From positions 434,001 through 498,000 of the forward strand of contig JAFFJZ010000026.1 in assembly GCA_018340375.1 (NCBI GenBank): a stretch of DNA of 64,000 nucleotides, given 5' to 3'. Below the pieces are notes generated by a model. The model ran no database searches, was not told the DNA's origin, and worked only from the letters and a program-made list of their open reading frames with translations. This DNA comes from Gonatopus flavifemur (Eukaryota; Arthropoda; Insecta; Hymenoptera; Dryinidae). This document shows positions 1 through 10,794 of the stretch, piece after piece. Every line of letters begins with the position of its first letter. Position 1 is the stretch's first letter. Both the position numbers and the translations under genes were made by a program.

Positions 1-375
1 AACTCTTCGAATTCCTTGCAATGCTGTGCAGAACTCTCCGGATTTCGTGCAATGCTGGCCAGAACTACTCTAAATCGAGGCAACGCTGGTCAGAACTATC
101 CGAATTCCATGCACTGCTGGCCAGAACTACTCGAAGTCAGGGCAATGCTGGTCAGAAATATCCGAATTCCGTGTAATGCTGGCCAGAGCTCCCTGTTATC
201 GGGGCACCGCTGGTCAGAACTATCCGAATTTCATGCAATGCTCGCCAGAACTATCCGAATTCTGTGCAATGCTGGGCAGAACTAGTCGTGATCGAGACAA
301 TGCTTGTCAGAACTATTCGAATCCCGTGCAATGCTGGTCAGAATCATCCGAATCCTATGCAATGCTGGTCAAAAC
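1..375. repeat. Minisatellite, 31-32 bp unit
   Basis: About 12 diverged copies of a unit containing 'aatgctggtcagaa' and 'ctatccgaatt'. The array runs off the left edge of the window. The short reading frames across it are by-products of the repeat and should not be called genes. Confidence 0.85.
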
Positions 376-399
376 CCCAGTTTAGACAGAAAGTCGGCC

Positions 400-2184
400 G
401 GGTACCCAGACAGGCTGTCAGGTAATCGAAGTCCCCGTCCAAGCTGTATCAATTGTTCTCCTGTATCAAAACTCCGATCCTCAACATCAAAAAGTATTCC
501 GTCTCCCCGCGTCATCCCCAAACTCGGCTTATCATGAAAGCAAAAACGAATTCACCCATTGTTGATGTTAGAACTGTGCATTCTCAACTCCTCCGTGTGT
601 ACGCCATCCCAGAACTTGGAGATATTGATCGCTGCCTTCAAAATCCCTTGGAATGCTATGGATTTGTCATAGAATCCAGCATATCATTTCCATAAATATT
701 GAAAAAAATTTCATATACCGCTTTTAATGATTGGAACTCTCCATTCCTCACTTCCCCGCATGCTCACAATCCCAGAACTCTCAAGTTCTGATCGTTCCAA
801 CCTCTCATCGTTGGAATGCTATCATATCATTGTAGAACTTGGCATTCCATTCTTTCAAATCGAATTTTTCTGTGTAATATGAATAGAACTATTGTTCGAA
901 GTTATCAAGAACTATAGAACTATGGTTAATGCTACTGGAACTGTCACTTTTTCGTGCAATGCCAGCATTTGATATGCCGAATTCACATTCACAATAATGG
1001 TACAACATTTTGGCATGCTTTGATCAACATCAACTCGACATGGATTGTCAAAATTTTGCAATCTGCTCCGCAACAAACTATATTCTATTATTAGCGTTGG
1101 TGAGAGCAAAGAATTTTTTGATAGATACATATACACGTCCTTTTTATGGATCTTCAAACTACGTGACGTAATTTCCATACTGCGAAAGAGTGAAATCGAA
1201 TCAAATTTTATTTTCTCGGTAAATAAAACACATACGCACGAATCAACGTTCTCGCCTTGACACAGTCTTACGGGAAATGTGAATTAGAGAAAAAAGAAGG
1301 CATGGCCTACAGTTCAACGAACCGCTATTGGTCTTGCTGCCTGTTACGGTGAGTTGAGACACAAACTTTGCACTTGGTTGGGTTGGTTAAAGAGTATGTA
1401 TATGAGTCATAGGGAAGGACGTTTGCATGAACCGAGTCTAGAAATCTACGTAAAATGCTTTCGTCGTATTGTGTATCATGAAAGTTGACAATCACAGAAA
1501 AATGAGCGCGACAAACCTACTTTACGATCATTATAATGATGAGTATCAGATCTCCAGCTCTGAAGAATGAATAAATAAATCAAATACTTAGTCATCGTTT
1601 CTCACAATACGTTACCAAGCAAGGATGAATCAGTCAATGAGTAAGTCAACAACTATTTCTGCATCATTGATATGCGCGCTCGATATCTATCCACACAATA
1701 TCGAATGAAAAAAATAATAGTCTCATTACTATTAATGTTCTGAATCCTTCTTTGAAAAAAGAAATCACTAATCGTGAACTAGAGAATTCACGAAAGACAA
1801 TAATGTATTCCATGTTCTATTGGCATGAGTTAACTGGTTGTAACTTGATATTGAGGAGAAGCGTAACGGAGCGAGAACATGAAACACATGCTTCGATGTG
1901 ATTTGAACTTGGAGAGAATACATGGCACGAAAAAGTCTCGGTTTCATTTTCCTCTCGTCAGATTCATTTCACGCCATGGTGGTTGGATATATATGGATTG
2001 TGCTTTGTTTGCCTTTGTGTTTGTTATAATATTCAGTATCGTGTGCACACTGAAAATAAAATTCTGGCACGGTTAACACTTGAACATCAACAGTTGATGG
2101 GAGTGGAACAATGAAATTGGTAACCATGGGAACATTACTGATTCACTCAATTCACATCAATTCTTGATGTGCAACTCATTAACC
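400..2184. other. AT-rich stretch, nothing recognised
   Basis: No reading frame with a recognisable domain, no RNA gene and no clear terminal repeats were seen. It could hold introns or exons too short to recognise by eye. Confidence 0.4.
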
Positions 2185-2193
2185 AACGATGTA

Positions 2194-4602
2194 ACGTCCA
2201 TTCCGCTGGAACAGCCAAATGAGCACAATCCAATATGAACTATATGAGAATTTTTCGCTTTTTTTTGCTAATTTTTTGCTATAATATCGAATTTTTCGCT
2301 CCGGTAGTTTTCGAGAAAATGAAGGTTGTGTCAGCGGAACAGTTCCGCTGGAACAACCATTGATATAGGGGGCATGAAATGGTAAAAGGAATGCATAGGA
2401 ATTATTCGCTTTTCATTTGCTCCAAGAATATGCTAGATTAATCTCATTTAAACCCAAGGATGAGGGAATAACAGATATTCGTGAGGAAAATGGAATACTT
2501 GGATATTGGGACGGAGCGATATCGTCATAGGAGAGAAGATTTCTTGGGGACTTTGGCATTGTAGATCATACGTCAGGGAGACAGCTGTGCATACTAATCG
2601 AGGTGTGGACGAGTATGAAGTGTAGGAAGAAATTGGAATTTGAAAGTATGAATTATGCTGGAAATCTATACTTGTGAAATATTCACAAAATGTGAAATAT
2701 TCGCGATTTTCTAATCACACTTTGTTTTTCGGAGTCAAGGAGACGGTTTTGCCTGAGGTATGAATCGGAATAGTTGCGGTAAACCTCAAACGATAGGGTG
2801 AGAACCAGCAAAAAAATCCAGGATGGTTTAGAGCAGAGCAAAAAAATCGAGGGTCGCTAGAAGTCTCGAATATTCGCGATTTTTTCGTCAAACTTTGGTT
2901 TTCTGGAACCAAGCCACGTTTTTCCCTCATATAAGCATCAGAATACTTAAACCACAACCCCTACGACCAGGTGATAATCAGCAAAAAAATCCAGGACAGT
3001 GTAGAGCAGAGCAAAAAAATCGAGGCTCGCTGGAAATGTCCAATATTCGCGATTTTCTCATCAAACTTTGTTTTTCGGAGTCCAGATGCCGTTTTCGCAT
3101 CATTCGGAATAGTTGTAGTACACCTCCAAAAATGAGGTGAGGACCAGCAAAAAAATCCAGGAAGGTATCGAGCAGAGCAAAAAACGGCATCTGGACTCCG
3201 AAAAAAAAAGTTTGATGAGAAAATCGCGAATATTGGACATTTCCAGCGACCCTCAATTTTTTTGCTCTGCTCTAAACCATCCTGGATTTTCTTGCTTGTT
3301 CTCACCTCATTTTTGGAGGTGTACTACAACTATTCCGGATGATACATGGAGCAAAAACGGCATCTGGACTCCGAAAAACAAAGTTTGATGAGAAAACCTC
3401 GAATATTGGAGATTTCCAGCGAGCCTCGATTTTTTTGCTGTGCTCTACACTGTCCTGGACTTTTTTTCTGATTATCACCTGGTCGTAGGGGTTGTGGTGC
3501 AACTATTCTGATGCTTATATGAGGGAAAAACGTGGCTTGGTTCCAGAAAGCCAAAGTTTGACGAAAAGATCGCGAATATTCGGGACCTCCAGCGACTCTC
3601 GATTTTTTTGCTCTGCTCTATACCATCCTGGATTTTTTTGCTGGTTCCCACCTCATTTCTGGGGGTGTACTACAACTATTCCGAATGATACATGAAGCAA
3701 AAACGGCATCTGGACTCCGAAAAACAAAGTGTGATTAGAAAATCGCGAATATTGGACATTTCCAGCGACCCTCGATTTTTTTGCTCTGCTCTGCACTGTC
3801 CTGGATTTTTTTGCTGATTATCACCTGGTCGTAGGGGTTGTGGTTCAAGTATTCTGATGCTTATATGAGGGAAAAACGTGGCTTGGTTCCAGAAAACCAA
3901 AGTTTGACGAAAAAATCGCGAACATTCGAGACTTCTAGCGACCCTCGATTTTTTTGCTCTGCTCTAAACCATCCTGGATTTTTTTGCTGGTTCTCACCCT
4001 ATCGTTTGAGGTTTACCGCAACTATTCCGATTCATACCTCAGGCAAAACCGTCTCCTTGACTCCGAAAAACAAAGTGTGATTAGAAAATCGCGAATATTT
4101 CACATTTTGTGAATATTTCACAAGTATAGATTTCCAGCATAATTCATACTTTCAAATTCGAATTTCTTTCTACACTTCATACTCGTCCACACCTCGATTA
4201 GTATGCACAGCTGTCTCCCTGACGTATGATCTACAATGCCAAAGTCCCCAAGAAATCTTCTCTCCTATGACGATATCGCTCCGTCCCAATATCCAAGTAT
4301 TCCATTTTCCTCACGAATATCTGTTATTCCCTCATCCTTGGGTTTAAATGAGATTAATCTAGCATATTCTTGGAGCAAATAAAAAGCGAATAATTCCTAT
4401 GCATTCCTTTTACCATTTCATGCCCCCTATATCAATGGTTTTTCCAGCGGAACTGTTCCGCTGACACAACCTTCATTTTCTCGAAAACTACCGGAGCGAA
4501 AAATTCGATATTATAGCAAAAAATTAGCAAAAAAAAAGCGAAAAATTCTCATATAGTTCATATTGGATTGTGCTCATTTGGCTGTTCCAGCGGAATGGAC
4601 GT
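2194..4602. mobile_element. Foldback (FB-like) element with 9-bp target duplication
   Basis: Both ends read ACGTCCATTCCGCTGG going inward, and the two arms stay almost identical inward for more than 1 kb, so the whole 2.4 kb is one huge inverted repeat centred near 3.4 kb. The flanks are the perfect 9-bp direct repeat AACGATGTA (2185-2193 and 4603-4611). Inside the arms, modules of roughly 150-250 bp ('gagcagagcaaaaaaatcga', 'cggcatctggactccgaaaaa') alternate and invert. A second small palindrome (cagcggaacagttccgctg) lies in each arm. Long modular inverted arms plus a 9-bp duplication are the hallmark of Drosophila FB elements. No transposase is present, so it is non-autonomous. The short reading frames inside are repeat modules. 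Confidence 0.88.
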
Positions 4603-4611
4603 AACGATGTA

Positions 4612-5760
4612 TCGATGAGTAATAGCAGATTTTGAAATTTTATTTTCCACATACATCAGCTATTGATGAACTCTGGCCCACTCTAGCCCCACTCTGGTCC
4701 AATCTTGGGCCCATATCAGCAGGATAGGGCGCACGCTGGACCAGGGGCAGGGGGGCCCATGGTACATACATGCTGGGGTGTCCAAACATTAGCTATTCCA
4801 GAATTTTATTTTCAGTGCATAATATTCCCAGATAACGTGGAAGTCTTCTTTTCAAATAACTGCAGTAGAACATCTTTGTATAGAACTTTCAATGCCATGG
4901 CGAGCAATAGACCGCGCAAAAAGAAAATCCAAGTAGATCAAATTTGAGCTGGAAAGAGTTTGAAGAATTTTATCACGGCTTTCAATGTCAAAGGATGCTT
5001 TATTCAATACGAGAAAGTCGAGTTCCCTGACTCTTGTTCAAATGAAATAACATGAGATCTCAATGATTTATCTTCAGTCAGAAAGAATCTACGAAGATCT
5101 TTGTATTTTTACAGAGTATATCACGAGAAATCGCATGCGGAACCCACACGAGAGATTATATGAAATTCCATGCAATCCCACGTATATTCTGGGGAGATGT
5201 TGGATGAAGTCGTACATTTGTCGAGGCCTGTGACATTCGTTGTAGGTGTACTGAAATTGCATTTTTTTTCTTTCATAGAGGAAGGTATCTTTTCTTGATT
5301 TTATGAGTTAAAGTTTAAAACTTCTCAAGAGAAAAGATTGCAAAAAAAATATATCTAATGGTATCATTCACTATAATTGAATTCATCTCATTTTCAACCT
5401 GATGTTTCCACCCTATTGGCTTCTTTCATCCTCTTTTCTCCTTTCATCTTCCTCTTTTTCCCCTTTCATCGTATGTCCCGGAACATGTGGCACGTGCCAC
5501 TTTCTAAACACGAACATCAACACATTTTCAAATTCACGCCTATTTCGCTAGAAAGCCCATTACGACCACGCCCGATGAAACCTATAAGGGAATTTATTGC
5601 TTTTTTGTTGCTAATTTGTAACACCAGTATCGAATTTGTTGCTGTTTTATTTATTGGTCAAATTCAGATAATCGTTTCTATCGTTAAAAACAATTTAATT
5701 ATTACAGTTTTTGTTCTTCCAATAATAACATCATGTGAGCTGTGGTTTGTCTGAGTAGCT
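4612..5760. other. Intergenic, no gene recognised
   Basis: AT-rich DNA. A 125-codon open frame at 5377-5754 is hydrophobic and low-complexity. Part of it ('gcttttttgttgctaatttgtaacaccagtatcgaatttg') resembles the foldback arm near 2.25 kb, so it is better read as transposon debris than as a gene. Confidence 0.4.
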
Positions 5761-5762
5761 TA

Positions 5763-5822
5763 CACTGAAAAAAAGGTATGGCTCTCACAGCTCTACTATT
5801 TATGTGTTCTTACTGTCAGGAG
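5763..5822 (+). repeat. 60-bp terminal sequence CACTGAAAAAAAGG..., left copy
   Basis: Starts CACTGAAAAAAAGGTATGGC and is preceded by TA (5761-5762). The inverse copy lies at 10795-10854 and is followed by TA. The two differ at only a few positions over 60 bp. TA flanks and a CACTG start suggest Tc1/mariner-type ends. They may be the two ends of one 5.1 kb element or two solo MITE ends. Confidence 0.7.
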
Positions 5823-6011
5823 TGTTACGTCCAAGACATATTAAACATGACAAATTTTAAAAGATCATTAAAGATCTTTTAAAGAATGTCGGGTATGGGG
5901 GAAACTGGAAGTAAGTTGGATTTCGGATTTTGATCTTGTTTTTTTTAATAAATATACCAATCAATTAGGTGAAAGTAGAGTATATTTTCAATTGAAATAC
6001 AAATTCAATTT

Positions 6012-6481
6012 TTATTCATAATCAAATGAACTCTTAATAGTAAAAATCTTATAAATTTCCCTTTTATTTAAATTCAATTGGGCCAATTCCCAATGGGTTA
6101 ATTCTGAATAATATACATAAAAATCTTTACAATTACTACACTTATAGTATGAAGTTTTATTAATTATACAATTTTCACATCGTATTGGATGTGGAAATTG
6201 TTTTACATGAGTATGATTTTTAATTGTGATTTCTAATATTATTTGTTCATCAAACCTTAAAACTGGTTTGTTAATTTCAATAGTTTTTAATTTGTTACTC
6301 CACTCCGTTGCTTCTTTCTCAGCGATTTTAACAATAAAATCTTCTATTTTCTTTAAATCCTTACTCTCGTTTTTTATGCAATCTTTATATTTCCTCGAGT
6401 TTTCACGGATAACGCCTTTATTTATCTGTCTGTTATGTATCCTATCTTGTATTATTTTCAACCCACGTTTTAATTCTTCCA
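6012..6481 (-). CDS. Small coiled-coil / CxxC family protein, coding exon (copy 1)
   Basis: Not a family I recognise. On the minus strand a strong acceptor (ttcaatttttcttctgcag) is followed at 6481 by TGGAAGAATTA and an open frame of about 155 codons. The first half is charged and helical (VEELKRGLKIIQDRIHNRQ...). The C-terminal part has CENC, then YYKCSNC ten residues on, then a hydrophobic Y-rich stretch and LAQLNLNKREIYKIF. The same layout recurs at 9994-10389 and 40380-40878, which supports a real gene. The open frame upstream of 6481 comes from a 20-bp minisatellite and is probably intron. No ATG begins this exon; the start codon may be made by splicing A to TG. A TATA box lies at 7401-7409. 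A paired CxxC suggests a small zinc-binding fold, which is inference. Confidence 0.7.
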
Positions 6482-6551
6482 CTGCAGAAGAAAAATTGAA
6501 ACTTGGAAAAAATGGAATATTAATCTGTATGAATGAATATATATAAACGAA

Positions 6552-6856
6552 TATGATTTGAAGGAATGAATGTAAAATTGAATGTATGAATGTAAAATTC
6601 AATGGATGAGTGTAAAATTGAATGAATGAATGTGAAATTGAAAGAATGAATGTAAAATTGAATTAATGAATGTAAAATTGAATTAATGAATGTAAAATTG
6701 AATGAATGAATGTAAAATTGAATGAATGAATGTAAAATTGAGTTAGTGAATGTAAAATTGAATTAATGAATGTAAAATTGAATGAATGAATGTAAAATTG
6801 AATGAATGAATGTAAAATTGAGTTAATGAATGTAAAATTGAATGAATGAATTTACT
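6552..6856. repeat. 20-bp minisatellite inside the presumed intron of copy 1
   Basis: About 14 near-perfect tandem copies of 'aatgaatgaatgtaaaattg'. Read on the minus strand they give a repetitive (FTFIHSIL)n frame that artefactually extends the 6012 exon. Confidence 0.92.
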
Positions 6857-6864
6857 TGTTATTA

Positions 6865-7235
6865 CACGGAGAAAAAGGAATTCGTTGTGGCAGCGAAATC
6901 TACTTTTGCTGGGTTCCTTTTGCCAGAGCAGCAAATTTTTTGCTGTGACAGCAAACTATTTGCTGTTCCAGCAATCTTGTTAGCTGTGACAGCGAATTTT
7001 TAGCTGTGGCAGCAAAAAATGTTTGCTATCTCAGCAAAATTTGTTTGCTATTCTATATATAATACTGAAAATTTGCTGGCGGAGCCAACATTTTTTGCTG
7101 CCACAGCTAAAAAAATTGCTGTCGTAGCTAACACGATTGCTGTTATAGCAAATTTTTAGCTAAGTCAGCAAAAAATTTTGCTATTCTAAATATAATCCTT
7201 CGATTTGCTGCGTCAGCAAATTTTTGCTCTCCGTG
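6865..7235 (+). mobile_element. CACGGAGA-ended MITE, copy A
   Basis: Ends are CACGGAGA and TCTCCGTG. The interior is packed with tgctg...cagca palindromes (gctgtgacagc, gctgttccagc). Two more copies lie at 10959-11328 (opposite orientation) and 11559-11908. The flanking direct repeat is only 2 bp: TA here. No coding capacity. Confidence 0.85.
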
Positions 7236-7239
7236 TACT

Positions 7240-7357
7240 GCAAGTATGCAACTTTGCTTCAATGTAAAATATATTTTACAAAGAATTTAGAGAAAATTCA
7301 GCTTGGTACGAAACCAATATTTTCAAGTATGAAACTTGAATGAAGGTGTGAAACCTT
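7240..7357 (-). repeat. Cluster of five short hairpins in the presumed leader/intron of copy 1
   Basis: Seen directly: GCAAGT-ATGCA-ACTTtGC (7240-7257), the perfect palindrome TGTAAAATATATTTTACA (7263-7280), TTGGT-ACGAA-ACCAA (7303-7317), TTCAAGT-ATGAA-ACTTGAA (7322-7340) and AAGGT-GTGAA-ACCTT (7343-7357). Four share a 5-nt loop closed by GT...AC while the stems differ in a base-paired way. The 7322 hairpin recurs exactly at 34749-34767 in the intron of another family member. Confidence 0.75.
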
Positions 7358-7400
7358 TGAGAGTTTGTAAAAAACTGCTGTTTTGACCCTAGGTTGTGCC

Positions 7401-7409
7401 CTTTATATA
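7401..7409 (-). promoter_or_regulatory. TATA box, probably for copy 1
   Basis: TATATAAAG on the minus strand, about 0.9 kb upstream of the 6481 coding exon and just upstream of the hairpin cluster. Transcription would start near 7378. A leader exon and its donor could not be fixed. Confidence 0.5.
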
Positions 7410-7411
7410 CA

Positions 7412-8010
7412 AATTTTTAACAAGATGGCGTATAAAAAATGGTGGAAATCTAACAGTAAAGGGTTGTTTCTTTTACTCTGTGCAAAAAGAAATTCCATTA
7501 TCTGTCTCTTTATTATCTATATATATCTTTCTCTTTCCGATGTATACTGATTTCCTATCCCGACGATGCTCAATATTTCGTTATTATACCTAAACACCAT
7601 TGGGGTATTTCCCTCGATGGATGCATCGACAGAGTGGAGCCTACAAATCGTTTTATGACATGACCTATATTACTCTGAAAATCTTCTCAACTATATCTTA
7701 TATTTCTACAGAAAAATTGTCAGAGAATGAGGAAGTTTATTCAATTTCTTTTTACAACTTTGAAAGGAATTCCACGTTTCTTCACAGGAGGTATCCCATA
7801 CAGCATAGAAGTCCCCGCAAAGAGCTCCCGTTATGACAGTAAACATGAATTCATTATGAATAATTTGAATTCAAAATGAACTCTTGATGAATAACTTAAT
7901 CTTCAGAAACAATTCATATCACGAATTCATAAAGAACTATTCAGGCTGTGACGAGATCGTTTTTTTTCATTAATTGTGAACATGTTGCACTTATGCTTTA
8001 CACATAAATA
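7412..8010. other. No gene recognised; one dispersed repeat
   Basis: The stretch at 7795-7890 ('cccgttatgacagtaaacatgaatt') is homologous in inverse orientation to 10610-10715, and more distantly to about 36205. These mark a degenerate dispersed repeat. Confidence 0.45.
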
Positions 8011-8019
8011 TAATAATCA

Positions 8020-8640
8020 ATATTCATATTCATGCGAATATCTTACATTCTATGTAATACTCTATAATGTCCAATATGCATATTCTATGTAATGCCCAAT
8101 ATGCATATTCTATGCAATATTCAATATGCATATTTTTATTCAATGTGCATATTCGTACATGAATATTCTACATAATATTCAATGTACAAATCTTCGCATA
8201 AATATTCTATAATTCGTACATGAATATTCTACATAATATTCAATGTACATATTCATGCATAAATATTCTATGATATTCCATATATATATTCATACGTGAA
8301 TATTCTATATGGTATTCAATATACATATTCGTACATGAATATTCTACAAAATATTCAATATACGTATTCATGCATAGATATTCTATAATATTCCATATAG
8401 ATATTCATACGTGAATATTCTATATGGTATTCGATATACATATTCGTACATGAATATTCTACATACTATTCAATGTGCATTTTCATACGTGAATATTCTA
8501 TATAGTATTCCATATACATATGCGTACACGAATATTCTACATAATATTCAATGTACATATTCATGCATAAATACTCTATACACATATTCATATTCAATAT
8601 ATATGTACTATACGTTCTAATTCCTTTTATATGCATATTC
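8020..8640. repeat. AT-rich degenerate tandem array
   Basis: Many copies of 'catattcgtacatgaatattctacataatattcaatgta' type units of about 35-60 bp. The Tyr/Ile-rich open frames across it are repeat artefacts. Confidence 0.8.
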
Positions 8641-8931
8641 ACATTTCATGTGATTGAACATACCTTCCAGCAAACGAATAAATTAAATAACGCATTTTAC
8701 TATACAAGAATAATTGGTATTCATTTGCTATTAAAGAATGTTCAATCGTGAAATTCATTTTAGACTGTAGTGTGAACTTCACCCAAACTTCACGCGATAG
8801 ATAAGACATCGTCGAGTGAACACCATGTACTTGTGATGCATCATAAGGACAGTTCATGGATTCATCATCGATAGATCAAAGTACATTTTTCTAATCTACG
8901 AAAACAAGTCCATCATGATGGATTTTCATGG

Positions 8932-8966
8932 TATCAAAACCCATGCATTGGGCCCAAAAGTCAGTC
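8932..8966 (+). promoter_or_regulatory. Core promoter candidate: TATA-like element and initiator
   Basis: TATCAAAA at 8932-8939 is followed 29 bp further by TCAGTC at 8961-8966, which fits the arthropod initiator consensus (TCAGT) at the right spacing. Downstream lie leader-like repeats, a donor (tttGTAAGTG near 9165), hairpins, and the open frames at 9600 and 9994. Confidence 0.5.
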
Positions 8967-9017
8967 TTCGTTCCAGTTTTCACCTCGCGCTCAACGTTCT
9001 TCTTACAAAATTTCAAA

Positions 9018-9140
9018 GTGTTCAAGTTAAATTCTTTTCCAAGTGTTAGAAATATTTTGTGTTCCTTTTCAAGGTGTTAGAAATATTTTGTGTTCCTTTT
9101 CAAGGTGTTTAAAATATTTTGTGTTCCTTCCAAGGATTAT
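9018..9140 (+). repeat. Leader tandem repeat, about 37 bp x 3
   Basis: Three copies of 'gtgttagaaatattttgtgttccttttcaag'. They sit between the candidate initiator and the donor GTAAGTG near 9165, so they would be in the 5' leader. The 34.3 kb gene also has tandem repeats in its leader (35370-35545). Confidence 0.8.
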
Positions 9141-9307
9141 TGTGCCATATTTTGGATTTTTCTCTTTGTAAGTGAAAATTCGACTGAGTGAAGAAATCGT
9201 AATAATCCCATTTCAATTTGTGTATTGAGCAACTTTGTTTCATCTCATATTCGAATACATTGTCTCTTAAATTCAACCCCGTAGTGACGAAAATTGACTA
9301 CTTGGAA

Positions 9308-9532
9308 AAATCTAGTTGGCTAGAATTTCTCAGATGTCAATTGAGTCTATCACCGATTAATTGTGTGGGAAATTCAGTTGGCTGGAATCTCACATATTAA
9401 TTGGTAATTCCAAATTTAACTCACTCATGATTATTCGTGGGAAATTCAGTTGGCTGGAATCACACGAGTAATTGTTTGAATGTCAAAAATTGGTAGTTGT
9501 GGGAAATTCAGTTGGCTGGAATCTCGCAACTG
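9308..9532 (+). repeat. Four tandem intronic hairpins with constant TTGG loop and compensated stems
   Basis: Copies at about 9308-9335, 9353-9404, 9430-9472 and 9494-9532. Each has a loop TTGG closed by CAG/CTG (TCTAG/CTAGA in the first). The outer stems change in matching pairs: GTGTGGGA with TCTCACAT, TTCGTGGGA with TCACACGAG, AGTTGTGGGA with TCTCGCAACT. They lie between the donor near 9165 and the coding frame at 9600, so probably in an intron. Role unknown. Confidence 0.8.
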
Positions 9533-9599
9533 TTAATTAGAGACTATATCAATTGAAGTAACACCAAACAAGACAATGTATGTATTCTATTAATGGAAT

Positions 9600-9947
9600 A
9601 TGAATGAATTAAAAACTGAAATTGAGCTTTTAAAAGATTGTATCAAGATCAGAGAAACAAAGTTGCTTCGAAATAATTTAGATTCTAAAATAGCTTATGA
9701 AATCTGGTGTGGTTTAAGGAAGGAAAGGAAGAGATTAGAATCTTGTGAACAATCCTACAAAGAATTGGAAAAGAGACAAATGAATAGATATCATATTTGT
9801 AAATTAACCAAAGTAGAATTTTACAAGCGCAAACGTTGTATAAATTTATTGGAAAAATACACTCAATTCCACAGTGACGAGTTAGAGCAAATGAATTTGA
9901 CACGTAAGGAATTGGTGCACATTCATATGAATAAACCATTGTTCTAA
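9600..9947 (+). CDS. Small coiled-coil family protein (copy 2)
   Basis: A 115-residue frame from a genomic ATG, with no family I recognise. The N-terminal 75 residues are charged and heptad-like (MNELKTEIELLKDCIKIRE...). The tail HICKLTKVEFYKRKRCINL followed by LEKYTQFHSDELEQMNLTRKEL matches copy 3 (LLEKYTEISDSDLKLLSLT) closely. The CxxC pairs are reduced to single cysteines, so any metal site is probably lost. Only 46 nt separate its stop from the start of copy 3. Upstream are a candidate promoter, leader repeats, a donor and the hairpin array, implying a spliced transcript. Lys/Glu-rich composition and lack of a signal peptide suggest an intracellular protein. Confidence 0.65.
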   Translation: MNELKTEIELLKDCIKIRETKLLRNNLDSKIAYEIWCGLRKERKRLESCEQSYKELEKRQMNRYHICKLTKVEFYKRKRCINLLEKYTQFHSDELEQMNLTRKELVHIHMNKPLF

Positions 9948-9993
9948 TTCTATTCTTCCTCACCTTCTCTTCATTTATTTATATTTTCTCTCG

Positions 9994-10389
9994 ATGTTGG
10001 ATCTAGAGATATTCAAGAGACTTATTTTCGTGAATGAAAAGATTAAATTGATTAACAAATCAATAGGAAAGAATAAGTCTAATATTAAGGTTTCGAATCG
10101 ACTCCGCGAATCTTTGGAAAGGAATACCTCTCGATCCAATCGACTCCAGATATATATCTTAAAGAAAATACAGAAATTAGAGGAATATCAGGCTAGATTA
10201 ATCAAGGAATTCTATCACATCAATAAATGCAATAGTTGCCACATCAGTAATAAGGAGTTTTTCGATTGCATAAATTGTATTTCATTACTAGAAAAATATA
10301 CTGAAATCTCAGACTCTGACTTGAAATTGTTGAGTTTGACGGAAAACGAACGATCTTATATCGATTTATTCAAATGTCTGTCTGAATAG
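9994..10389 (+). CDS. Small coiled-coil / CxxC family protein (copy 3)
   Basis: A 131-residue frame starting just after a pyrimidine-rich tract (ttatattttctctcg). Residues 1-80 are Lys/Glu/Leu-rich and coiled-coil-like. The C-terminal half carries CNSC, then FFDCINC, then LLEKYTEISDSDLKLLSLTE. This is the best-preserved paired-CxxC segment in the + orientation. It lies 46 nt after copy 2, so the pair looks like a tandem duplication of one coding exon; the pyrimidine tract between them could let either be spliced to the shared leader. Function unknown. Zinc binding by the four cysteines is inference. Confidence 0.65.
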   Translation: MLDLEIFKRLIFVNEKIKLINKSIGKNKSNIKVSNRLRESLERNTSRSNRLQIYILKKIQKLEEYQARLIKEFYHINKCNSCHISNKEFFDCINCISLLEKYTEISDSDLKLLSLTENERSYIDLFKCLSE

Positions 10390-10710
10390 AATTGTTTTTA
10401 TTGTAATTCACTGTCGTTATTTCAACTTTCCTTTTTCAACTGTTCTGTTTCTCCCCATCCTTGTCCATGACGTGAAATAGGGGAACTTACATTTTTAGGT
10501 ATGGATATTTCATATTAATCCCTTCCATATGTCATTGAAAGAAATATTCTTCGAATATCTCTGGACGTGACAAGGCATTCAACATGTATGCATTTTGAAT
10601 TCATTGAGTTCATATTAAATTCATTTTTACTGTCATAACGGGGACTGTTCAAGAAGTTCTTTCAGAAGTTTTCGTGAATTCAAAATGATCATTTATGCTG
10701 TCTGGGATAA
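10390..10710. other. Non-coding; dispersed repeat
   Basis: Only the degenerate 'tttactgtcataacgggga' repeat (inverse match to 7795-7890) was seen, at about 10610-10715. Confidence 0.4.
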
Positions 10711-10788
10711 GGATGCCAGTATAGCTCCCACAGCCGAACGCGTCGCTATCATAGCAATCTGTCGGCTGTGGGAGCTATACTGGCATCC
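10711..10788. repeat. Perfect 26-bp stem hairpin, 26-nt loop
   Basis: The arms 10711-10736 (GGATGCCAGTATAGCTCC...) and 10763-10788 are exact reverse complements. It lies next to the terminal repeat at 10795-10854 and may be a MITE core. Its size also resembles a small-RNA precursor. Confidence 0.85.
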
Positions 10789-10794
10789 TGATAC

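Noticed and set aside
5377..5754. 125-codon open frame
   Set aside because: Hydrophobic low-complexity product, no second copy as a gene, and partial similarity to the foldback arm; treated as transposon debris.
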